This document shows positions 1-6,337 of a stretch of 7,217 nucleotides of DNA, one piece after another. This stretch comes from Bacteroidales bacterium (GTDB taxonomy: Bacteria > Bacteroidota > Bacteroidia > Bacteroidales > DTU049). Positions within the stretch are counted from its first letter, which is position 1. Every line of letters starts with the position of its first letter. A program made the position numbers and the translations under genes. The notes beneath the pieces are model-generated. The model did not search any database. It was not told where the DNA came from and saw nothing but the letters and a program-made list of their open reading frames with translations. The DNA lies in the NCBI GenBank assembly GCA_018056215.1, contig JAGPGB010000057.1, positions 1-7,217 on the forward strand, written 5' to 3'.

Positions 1-227
1 ACTTTAGTGCTATATTGCCAGGTATTATTCCATGAAAAATTAATTTCTTCTAAAAGATTTGCACTATCATTATAAGTAAATGATGTTTTATTTAAATTTA
101 TCCATTGGTTGTCATTAATATTCCATTGTAGATCTATAATACTATCTAATTGCTGTTTAATAAGTGTTTGCGAATAAATTAATGTATTAGCAAATAAAAC
201 TACTAAAAATAAAATTAATTTTTTCAT
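1..227 (-). CDS. Secreted Trp/Asn-rich repeat protein, N-terminal fragment (C-terminus off the left edge)
   Basis: Reading the minus strand from the ATG at 227 gives 75 residues without a stop, running out of the window at base 1. Residues 1-19 form a classical signal peptide: Lys2-Lys3, a hydrophobic core from about 4 to 17, and a predicted signal peptidase I site after Ser19, leaving Gln20 as the mature N-terminus. There is no lipobox Cys, so it is not a lipoprotein. The mature part holds paired Trp residues (W35/W42, then W66/W70), separated by a segment with FTYNDSAN at 50-57. This looks like the beginning of an array of roughly 30-residue repeats. Such W..W / YxYD-N repeats are common in large Bacteroidota surface proteins that end in a T9SS sorting domain, but that end is not visible here. 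Its promoter region is shared with divergent ispH. Function unknown; that it is exported is well supported. Confidence 0.8.
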   Translation of the reverse strand, partial: MKKLILFLVVLFANTLIYSQTLIKQQLDSIIDLQWNINDNQWINLNKTSFTYNDSANLLEEINFSWNNTWQYSTK

Positions 228-246
228 AATATTGTTTTTGTTTATC

Positions 247-254
247 CAAAATTA
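247..254 (-). promoter_or_regulatory. Bacteroidota-type -7 box TAATTTTG for the leftward secreted-protein gene
   Basis: The minus strand reads TAATTTTG, a perfect match to the Bacteroidota sigma-70 (SigABfr-type) -7 consensus TAnnTTTG. It lies 19 nt before the ATG at 227, which gives a very short leader. I see no clear TTG -33 element. It forms an exact 8-bp inverted repeat with the ispH box at 277-284. Confidence 0.5.
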
Positions 255-276
255 TAGTTTTTTTATTAAATATTGC

Positions 277-284
277 TAATTTTG
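277..284 (+). promoter_or_regulatory. Bacteroidota-type -7 box TAATTTTG for ispH
   Basis: TAATTTTG matches TAnnTTTG perfectly and ends 31 nt before the ispH start codon. No convincing -33 TTG is visible. The expected -33 region (about 251-258) falls on the -7 box of the divergent gene, so the two promoters overlap. Confidence 0.5.
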
Positions 285-315
285 AAAAATATTTTAATTT
301 TTATTTTAATAAAAA

Positions 316-1197
316 ATGAAAAAAGTTTCCATAGAAATAGACCTAAATGCTGGGTTTTGCTTTGGAGTAACTAATTCAATTAAAAAAACTGAAGAACTTT
401 TAAAAAACAGAGAAGAGATATATGTATTAGGTGAGCTAGTGCATAATGAAGAAGAATTAAATAGATTAAAAAAATTAGGTTTAAAAGAAATTTCATATAA
501 CGATATTGATCTATTAAAAGGTAAAGAAATCATTATCAGAGCACATGGCGAGCCACCTAGCACATACGAAAAATTACAAAAAGCAGATGCTAAAATCTAT
601 GATTTTACTTGTCCTATAGTTTTGCATTTACAAAAAAAAATTAGCACAATTGCTGAAAAAATGCAAAAATTAAATGGACAAATAGTTATATATGGTTTAA
701 AAAATCATCCAGAAGTTGTAGGATTATTGGGACATACTAAAAATAGAGGTATAGTTGTAGAAAACATAGAACAAGCCAAAGAAATAGTATTAGATAAACC
801 TATTGCACTTTTCTCACAAACTACTAAAGATAAAGAAGGTTTCGAAAAGATAGAAGAATATTTCAGAACCGAATTAAATAAACGTAATATACATTTCGAG
901 TCTTATGCTACTATGTGCAAAATAGTTGCTAAAAGGGCACCTGCATTGCAGAAATTTGCTGAAGAACATGATTTTATTATATTCGTAAGTGGCAAAGAAA
1001 GCTCTAATGGAAAATATTTATATAACATAGCTAAAACTGTTAACCCTAATACGATTTTTGTCTCATTATTATCTGATATTGACGAAATTAATATACCCAA
1101 CGATGTAAAATCTATTGGAATAAGTGGAGCTACATCTACACCACTTAGTTTGTTAGAGTTAATCAAGGAAAACTTAGAAAATAAACTAAATAATTAA
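316..1197 (+). CDS. ispH: 4-hydroxy-3-methylbut-2-enyl diphosphate reductase (IspH/LytB)
   Basis: This 293-residue cytoplasmic iron-sulfur enzyme converts HMBPP to IPP and DMAPP, the last step of the MEP isoprenoid pathway. The three ligands of the [4Fe-4S] cluster are visible: Cys15 in AGFCFGV, Cys99 in FTCPIV and Cys201 in ATMCKI. The substrate-binding residues are also present: His43 (LVHN), His77 (RAHGEP), His131 and Glu133 in the HPEVVG motif (Glu133 is the proton-relay residue), the Thr pair in SQTT (167-170), Ser229-Ser230-Asn231, and GATSTP at 271-276. The length is typical of a single-domain IspH without a ribosomal S1 fusion. The start is fixed by an in-frame TAA at 310-312 just upstream. 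There is no Shine-Dalgarno sequence, only an A-rich leader. The gene appears monocistronic, divergent from the secreted repeat protein and convergent with the MerR gene 24 nt downstream. All key residues are intact, so it should be functional. Confidence 0.97.
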   Translation: MKKVSIEIDLNAGFCFGVTNSIKKTEELLKNREEIYVLGELVHNEEELNRLKKLGLKEISYNDIDLLKGKEIIIRAHGEPPSTYEKLQKADAKIYDFTCPIVLHLQKKISTIAEKMQKLNGQIVIYGLKNHPEVVGLLGHTKNRGIVVENIEQAKEIVLDKPIALFSQTTKDKEGFEKIEEYFRTELNKRNIHFESYATMCKIVAKRAPALQKFAEEHDFIIFVSGKESSNGKYLYNIAKTVNPNTIFVSLLSDIDEINIPNDVKSIGISGATSTPLSLLELIKENLENKLNN

Positions 1198-1221
1198 ATG
1201 CAACGATTTAATATTATCTTA

Positions 1222-1545
1222 CTATCTTTTATTATCAATCAAATCTAACAATTCTTTCAAATCATTTTTTATAGATATTAATTCTGTGATTATATCACCT
1301 GTTTTTGTATTTATGTTTTTTAATGCGAATTTAGCTCCATCAATGGTATAACCTTTTTCTTTTGTCATAAATATTATCTTTTTTAATAATTCTATATCAT
1401 TGTCACTGTAATATCTAATGCCATTTTTACTTTTTAGAGGTTTTAGTTGTTTAAATTCTTTTTCCCAATATCTTAAGGTAGAAGCAGGTATGTTTAGCAT
1501 TTTACTCACTTGTGAAATACGATAATATTTATTGTTATCAGTCAT
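1222..1545 (-). CDS. Small MerR-type HTH transcriptional regulator
   Basis: The product is a 107-residue DNA-binding protein. Residues 7-75 form a MerR-type winged helix-turn-helix: YYRISQVSKMLNIPASTLRYW at 7-27 holds the first helix-turn-helix, and the wing follows with the characteristic (N)GIRYYSDNDIELL. The remaining 30 or so residues form a short helix (TGDIITELISIKNDLKELL) of the kind that makes the antiparallel dimer coil in MerR proteins. There is no effector domain and no Cys, so it is not a metal or redox sensor of the MerR/SoxR type. Short MerR-like proteins of about 110 residues are common in Bacteroidota and mostly uncharacterised. The target is unknown. The gene lies 68 nt downstream of the tRNA-Gln gene on the same strand and has no TAnnTTTG box of its own, so it may depend on readthrough from the tRNA promoter. 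Its end is convergent with ispH. Confidence 0.88.
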   Translation of the reverse strand: MTDNNKYYRISQVSKMLNIPASTLRYWEKEFKQLKPLKSKNGIRYYSDNDIELLKKIIFMTKEKGYTIDGAKFALKNINTKTGDIITELISIKNDLKELLDLIDNKR

Positions 1546-1613
1546 TTTATTATAAAAATATTTTGAACTATTTTATTTATAGACAATAAAAATTTTAATC
1601 TTAAGTAAAAAAA

Positions 1614-1687
1614 CTGCCCTGCCAGGACTCGAACCTGGACTTTTCTGATCCAGAGTCAGACGTGTTAGCCAATTACACCACAGGGCA
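1614..1687 (-). tRNA. trnQ: tRNA-Gln (anticodon CUG)
   Basis: The minus strand folds into a complete 74-nt cloverleaf without an encoded CCA. The acceptor stem is TGCCCTG/CAGGGCA (7 bp) with discriminator G73. The D arm is GTGT/ACAC with GG in the loop. The anticodon stem is TCTGA/TCAGA with loop CTCTGGA, giving anticodon CTG after U33. The variable region is 5 nt. The T arm is CCAGG/CCTGG with loop TTCGAGT. The weak U1-A72 pair and G73 are known GlnRS identity elements and support the Gln assignment. The G36-G37 dinucleotide fits a TrmD m1G37 substrate. A run of seven T residues follows immediately (complement of 1607-1613) and may promote 3' end formation. CCA must be added after transcription. 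Confidence 0.96.
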
Positions 1688-1696
1688 AAATTTTTA

Positions 1697-1704
1697 CAAA
1701 AATA
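1697..1704 (-). promoter_or_regulatory. Bacteroidota-type -7 box TATTTTTG for tRNA-Gln
   Basis: The minus strand reads TATTTTTG, a perfect TAnnTTTG match 9 nt before the mature 5' end of tRNA-Gln. Transcription would start a few bases ahead of the tRNA, leaving a short leader for RNase P to remove. No clear -33 element is seen. Confidence 0.5.
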
Positions 1705-1750
1705 GAAATAAATTTTTAATTATTTTATCCTTTCATTTTAAAAATAATCT

Positions 1751-1758
1751 TAACTTTG
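1751..1758 (+). promoter_or_regulatory. Bacteroidota-type -7 box TAACTTTG for sppA
   Basis: TAACTTTG matches TAnnTTTG perfectly and ends 14 nt before the ATG at 1773. This supports 1773 as the real start of sppA, because a start at 1662 would lie upstream of the promoter and inside the tRNA. The leader would be only about 5-10 nt. Confidence 0.55.
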
Positions 1759-1772
1759 TAAAAATTTTATTT

Positions 1773-3542
1773 ATGGGAACATTTGGTAAAAATTTAGGAG
1801 CTAATTTATTAGGCAATTTAATTACTATTATAATCTTTTTTATTCTGTTATTCTTTTTTATTCTAGGAATGATTTCTTTATCAGTGAAATCTATTAAGAA
1901 AACATCTGAGATACAGTCTGATTATAATGTTTTGAAAATTTCATTAGCTACTCACATCGGTGAGTATGAAAAAGATAATGTGAATTTATATGGTAATGGC
2001 AGCCTGCAGAAACAATTAAACTCTTATGATGTAGTAAATGCTATTTATTATGCTATTAATGATGACAAAGTAAATGGTATTATTTTAGATTGTTCAGAAG
2101 TGAGTTCAGACCTTACTACCCTTAGACCTCTTAAAATGGCATTAGATTCATTCAAAAAAAGTGGGAAATTTGTCTATTCTTTTAGCAATGCTTATTCTCA
2201 GACAGGATATTATGTGGCTACTGCATCAGATAAAATTGCTCTTAATCCGATAGGATCTATACTATGGAAAGGAATTTATTTAGAAATTAACTTTTACAAA
2301 AATCTTTTACAAAAGATAGGTGTAGACATGATAGTACTGAGAGAGGGCAAATTCAAAAGTGCTGTAGAGCCGTATATTCAAGATAAAATGAGTCCTGAGA
2401 ATAAAGAACAATATTCTCATTTTGCTAATCAAATGTGGAGTACTATAGTTACAGACGTTAGTAATGCACGTAATATTCCGGTTACTAAGCTAAATTTGAT
2501 AGCCGATAGTTTATATGCTCTCAATGCTAGCTATGCTTATAATAATAAAATGGTAGATACTTTAGTTTCTTTACTAGAATTTGATAAAATGGTTGAGAAA
2601 AAAATAGGTTCTACTCCCAAGCCAATAACAATAGGTAATTACATTGCTCAAAATAAGGAAAATATTAAATCTAATAAAAAAACCTTGAACAAAATAGCAA
2701 TAGTTTTCGCAGAAGGAGAAATAATGATGAAAGGCTCTCTAGATGGTAAGATAACAGCAGAAAAAATGGTACCTATTCTTAGGAAATTAGCAGATGATGA
2801 GAATGTGAAAGCTGTTGTATTGCGTATAAATAGTCCTGGCGGTGATGGTGTAGCATCAGATGTGATTTGGCAAGAACTTATGAACATTAGAGCTAAAAAA
2901 CCTCTTGTTGTTAGTATGGGTTCATATGCAGCCTCTGGTGGTTATTACTTGTCTAGTGCAGGCAATTTTATATTTGCTGAACCAACTACTCTTACAGGTT
3001 CTATAGGAGTTTTCGGATTATATCCTGTGGTAGATAAATTTTTAAATAATAAATTAGGTATTACACAAGATGGCATAGGCACTAATGCAAATAGCGATTT
3101 CACTGCTACTCTCAAAAGACCTAATAATTATGCTATTAATACTTTGCAGAAGCAAGTATCAGACTTTTATGATATATTCTTATCTAGAATTAATAAAGGT
3201 AGAAATTTACCAATATCATATATTGATTCGATTGGTATGGGTAGAGTATGGACTGGCATAGACGGTATAAAATTAAAGCTTGTAGATAGTCTCGGAAATA
3301 CTAATGATGCTATAAAAAAAGCTGCTCAGTTGGCTAAAGTTAGTGATTATCGTGTAGTTACTTACCCAGCACCAGTTACTCTATATCAGCAAATAATGGA
3401 TATGATGACACCAGAAACAACAGTAAATGAATTAATACCTCAAGAGTTTTTCACTTCTTTTTACTATTATTATTTGTTTAATAAAAATATAGAAAATCCA
3501 GTTATTTTAACGCGATTACCTTATGATATTAATTTAGAGTAA
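1773..3542 (+). CDS. sppA: Signal peptide peptidase SppA, long (67K) type
   Basis: This inner-membrane serine protease degrades signal peptides left after Sec export. With the start at 1773 it has 589 residues, in the usual range for the long-form family. A single N-terminal membrane segment spans about 13-36, so the catalytic part faces the periplasm. The N-terminal S49 repeat supplies the general-base Lys195 in GKFKSAVEPY, matching Lys209 of E. coli SppA. The C-terminal repeat supplies the nucleophile Ser388 in AASGGYY, preceded by RINSPGG (351-357) and followed by TGSIGVFG (408-415). RVWTG (491-495) and LVDSLG (503-508) are the usual family signatures near the end. The frame stays open up to an ATG at 1662, but that would add 37 residues, cover part of the tRNA antisense and bury the membrane anchor. 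The promoter box at 1751-1758 also argues for 1773. The gene is probably its own transcription unit. Confidence 0.95.
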   Translation: MGTFGKNLGANLLGNLITIIIFFILLFFFILGMISLSVKSIKKTSEIQSDYNVLKISLATHIGEYEKDNVNLYGNGSLQKQLNSYDVVNAIYYAINDDKVNGIILDCSEVSSDLTTLRPLKMALDSFKKSGKFVYSFSNAYSQTGYYVATASDKIALNPIGSILWKGIYLEINFYKNLLQKIGVDMIVLREGKFKSAVEPYIQDKMSPENKEQYSHFANQMWSTIVTDVSNARNIPVTKLNLIADSLYALNASYAYNNKMVDTLVSLLEFDKMVEKKIGSTPKPITIGNYIAQNKENIKSNKKTLNKIAIVFAEGEIMMKGSLDGKITAEKMVPILRKLADDENVKAVVLRINSPGGDGVASDVIWQELMNIRAKKPLVVSMGSYAASGGYYLSSAGNFIFAEPTTLTGSIGVFGLYPVVDKFLNNKLGITQDGIGTNANSDFTATLKRPNNYAINTLQKQVSDFYDIFLSRINKGRNLPISYIDSIGMGRVWTGIDGIKLKLVDSLGNTNDAIKKAAQLAKVSDYRVVTYPAPVTLYQQIMDMMTPETTVNELIPQEFFTSFYYYYLFNKNIENPVILTRLPYDINLE

Positions 3543-3595
3543 TTAATTCATTTTTTAATAATTTTTTTAAAGAAAAATTATAATTCTTTTTTTAC

Positions 3596-3603
3596 TATAT
3601 TTG
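3596..3603 (+). promoter_or_regulatory. Bacteroidota-type -7 box TATATTTG for the S8 protease operon
   Basis: TATATTTG matches TAnnTTTG perfectly and ends 22 nt before the ATG at 3626, within the 83-bp gap after sppA. It would drive the protease and the overlapping UspA-like gene. No clear -33 TTG is visible. Confidence 0.5.
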
Positions 3604-3625
3604 CTTAATAAATTCTAAAATATAA

Positions 3626-6337
3626 ATGAAAAAAAATATTTTTCTCATTGTTTTTTTATTGTTTTATATAATTGCTATTGGCCAAACAAATACTGATTAT
3701 ATTAAAGATGAAGTAATTATAAAAATTAAAAAAAATATAAAAGTAGATGAGCTATCAAATATACTTACACAAAAAATAAATCAAAATATAGATAGCATAA
3801 AATTAATATCTATATCTCCTGTTTTCCCTAATATTACAGAAAAAAATGCCGATGATAAACTAAATATTGATTTATCGAGAATTTACAGAATAAAATATTC
3901 TCGAGATTATGATCCTAAAATAATAGCAAGATTAATAATGTCTAGCAATAAAGTAGAATATGCAGAGCCCTATTATATTCCGCAGCTTTTATATATGCCA
4001 AATGATCCTTTCAAAAATAATCAATATTATCTCAATCTAATACGAGCCTATGAGGCATGGAATATAGAGCAAGGTGATAGCAATATTGTAATAGGTATCG
4101 TAGATACGGGTTATGATTTTTCACATCCAGATCTTGCTAATTCTGTGGCATATAATCACCGAGACACTGTCGATGGTATAGATAATGATAATGATGGTTT
4201 CATTGATAATTATTATGGATGGGACTTTGGTGAGATGGATAATGATCCTACATACTCTTCAAATGCTCATGGTGTACATATTTCTGGTATAGCTGGAGCT
4301 ACAACAGATAATAATTTTGGGATGAGCGGTATTGGTTTTAAATGTAAAGTCTTACCTATTAAGGTCATTAATGACAATGACCAAATGATTTATACTTATG
4401 AAGGGATTATATATGCTGTGGAGCATGATTGTAGAGTTATCAATTGCAGTTGGGGTAGTACTACATTTCCTGGGCAGTTCCCATTAGAAGTTATTAAATA
4501 TGCTACATTAGTAAAAAAAGCTATAATAGTAGCTGCTGCTGGCAATCAAAATGATGAAATACGATATTATCCAGCTTCATTTCCTAACGTCATGTCAGTA
4601 GCTGCTACCAATCAATATGATATTAAGTGGCCATATTCATCTTATTATTATGATGTCGATATTTCAGCTCCAGGATATAGTATTTTTTCTACTTGGCCTA
4701 ATGCAGGTTTCATTTATTCTAATGGAACATCAATGGCTGCACCTATGGTATCTGCTGCAGCTGCTTTAGTTTTGAGCCATTTTCCACAAATAAATAACTT
4801 AGATGCTATTGAGCTATTAAGGACGTCAGCTGATGTTATTGACACAATTTCTGATAATGAAATTTATAAAAATAAATTAGGCTCTGGCAGATTAAATATT
4901 TATAATGCTTTATCTGATAATTTTTTACCTTCGATTAGATTAATAGATTATACTACATATCCTACTGAAATTACTACTGGTGATACATTGATTTTACAAT
5001 TTTCCATAAAAAGTTTTTTAAATTCTTCACAAGACGTAGACATTCATTTGCAGTCAAAAAATTCTAATTTTCATTTACTTGATAGCATTTTTATTTTTGA
5101 TAGCCTTAGCTATGATGTAACTAAAAATTTATCTGCTCGATTTATCATTGATGATACTACATACCATCCAACTACTTTTATAATTTTAGCAAAATTATCT
5201 AATAGCTCTTTTACTAATATTGATCCTATTTATATAGATTATTCTCCTAATATTATTGATTTAGCTAATGATAATTTATTAGCTTCTTTTACTAATAATG
5301 GTAGAATAGGTTATTATGACGGACGATATCATCTATATGGTAATGGTGTAAGTTATAAAAATTCTAATCCATTATCAAGTGTCATTGGTATCGTAGCTGG
5401 TATGACTGATGGCAGAATTTCTGATAATATTTATGGTGCTAATGAACAACTAAAAAATAGTTTTAAAATTAAAAATGAAATTTATTCTTATACTAATATT
5501 ACTGATCATACAAGAAATATCGTGTGTAGCTATAATGATTCATTAAGCTTTTTGCCTATTGGCATTGATATTAAGCAAAAGTCTTATAATTACATTGCTG
5601 GACAAAATCAAGATTTTTTTATAGTTAATTATAATATTATAAATAATTCCAATGATGATATTGATAATTTTTACTTTGGAATATTTGCTGATTGGGATAT
5701 AGGGGAGAAAGGTAATAAAACTATTCGCGAAGATGCTATTCGTGGAGCAGTGACATTTGATGTAGATTCTAATTATTTCACAGGAGTAGGATTATTAACA
5801 GATTTACCATACAGCATATATGCTATTGATAATGATGGTACTAATGGCTCTATTAATATTTATGATGGTTTTACAGATGTAGAAAAGGGAACATGCCTCA
5901 CAACTGAGAGAAATGTGGCAGGTAGCCAAAGCTATGGTAATGATGTTTCTACCTTAGTAAAAGCTGGCCCAATAAACATTAATTACTTAGACTCTTTGCA
6001 ATTATCATTTATTTTTGTTTTTGCTAAAAATTATAATCAATTGATAAATAACTATTTAAATGCAATTAGCATATTAAATAATATAAATAATCCTTATTTG
6101 CTAGCATGTCAACAACCTATTATTTATCCCAATCCTGCTATAGATGAGGTAAATATTTCATATGCTGGTAATGATGGCATTCTCTTCCTTTTTGATGAGA
6201 AAGGATCTTTATTAATTACTAAAAAATTAATTAATAATTTTGAAACAATTTCTACGAAAAATTTACCAACAGGTATATATTTGGTAATAATTAAAACAGA
6301 AAACAAAGAATGGAAGACCAAACTATATATCCGATAA
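3626..6337 (+). CDS. Secreted subtilisin-like (S8) serine protease with T9SS type A sorting domain
   Basis: The 903-residue product has a signal peptide (1-19, predicted cleavage before Gln20) and a propeptide at about 21-125 with the VEYAEPYY motif typical of subtilase prodomains. The S8 catalytic domain spans about 130-430: Asp160 in IVDTGYD, His215 in AHGVHISG, oxyanion Asn307 in AAAGNQ and Ser369 in NGTSMAAP. An Asp-rich insert at 183-194 (DGIDNDNDGFID) between Asp160 and His215 resembles a calcium loop and is common in Bacteroidota subtilases. Residues about 440-540 look like a beta-sandwich of CARDB/Ig type. Residues 545-825 are a beta-rich region that I do not recognise, probably for substrate or surface interaction. 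The end (832-903, with YPNP, LPTGIYLV and a final KLYIR) is a T9SS type A sorting domain, so the protein should cross the outer membrane and be released or anchored. An in-frame TAA (3623-3625) fixes the start. The natural substrate is unknown. Confidence 0.94.
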   Translation: MKKNIFLIVFLLFYIIAIGQTNTDYIKDEVIIKIKKNIKVDELSNILTQKINQNIDSIKLISISPVFPNITEKNADDKLNIDLSRIYRIKYSRDYDPKIIARLIMSSNKVEYAEPYYIPQLLYMPNDPFKNNQYYLNLIRAYEAWNIEQGDSNIVIGIVDTGYDFSHPDLANSVAYNHRDTVDGIDNDNDGFIDNYYGWDFGEMDNDPTYSSNAHGVHISGIAGATTDNNFGMSGIGFKCKVLPIKVINDNDQMIYTYEGIIYAVEHDCRVINCSWGSTTFPGQFPLEVIKYATLVKKAIIVAAAGNQNDEIRYYPASFPNVMSVAATNQYDIKWPYSSYYYDVDISAPGYSIFSTWPNAGFIYSNGTSMAAPMVSAAAALVLSHFPQINNLDAIELLRTSADVIDTISDNEIYKNKLGSGRLNIYNALSDNFLPSIRLIDYTTYPTEITTGDTLILQFSIKSFLNSSQDVDIHLQSKNSNFHLLDSIFIFDSLSYDVTKNLSARFIIDDTTYHPTTFIILAKLSNSSFTNIDPIYIDYSPNIIDLANDNLLASFTNNGRIGYYDGRYHLYGNGVSYKNSNPLSSVIGIVAGMTDGRISDNIYGANEQLKNSFKIKNEIYSYTNITDHTRNIVCSYNDSLSFLPIGIDIKQKSYNYIAGQNQDFFIVNYNIINNSNDDIDNFYFGIFADWDIGEKGNKTIREDAIRGAVTFDVDSNYFTGVGLLTDLPYSIYAIDNDGTNGSINIYDGFTDVEKGTCLTTERNVAGSQSYGNDVSTLVKAGPININYLDSLQLSFIFVFAKNYNQLINNYLNAISILNNINNPYLLACQQPIIYPNPAIDEVNISYAGNDGILFLFDEKGSLLITKKLINNFETISTKNLPTGIYLVIIKTENKEWKTKLYIR

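Noticed and set aside
306..563. Minus-strand open frame of 85 codons inside ispH
   Set aside because: It is the complement of a conserved enzyme gene with all catalytic motifs intact, and its translation shows no family features.
903..1166. Minus-strand open frame of 87 codons inside ispH
   Set aside because: Shadow of the coding strand; it covers conserved Cys201 and GATSTP codons and has no plausible promoter.
1193..1212. Seven-bp inverted repeat ATTAAAT/ATTTAAT between convergent ispH and merR, a possible bidirectional terminator
   Set aside because: The stem is all A/T with a 6-nt loop and no T tract directly after it on either strand; such palindromes are frequent at this base composition.
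2648..2887. Minus-strand open frame of 79 codons inside sppA
   Set aside because: Lies opposite the conserved SPGG region; composition follows from the sense strand and no independent signals are seen.
3569..3593. AAAGAA...TTCTTT hairpin followed by a run of T residues after sppA, a possible Rho-independent terminator
   Set aside because: Only six base pairs with a single G-C pair and a 9-nt loop; too weak to call in a gap that is almost entirely A/T.
6235..6242. TAATTTTG box inside the end of the protease gene, 67 nt before the UspA-like start
   Set aside because: It is a perfect TAnnTTTG match, but about a dozen are expected by chance over both strands of a window this AT-rich, and the 28-nt overlap already argues for cotranscription. 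An internal promoter is possible but not supported.
6124..6321. Minus-strand open frame of 65 codons opposite the T9SS sorting domain
   Set aside because: Antisense shadow of a well-supported domain, with no recognisable protein features.
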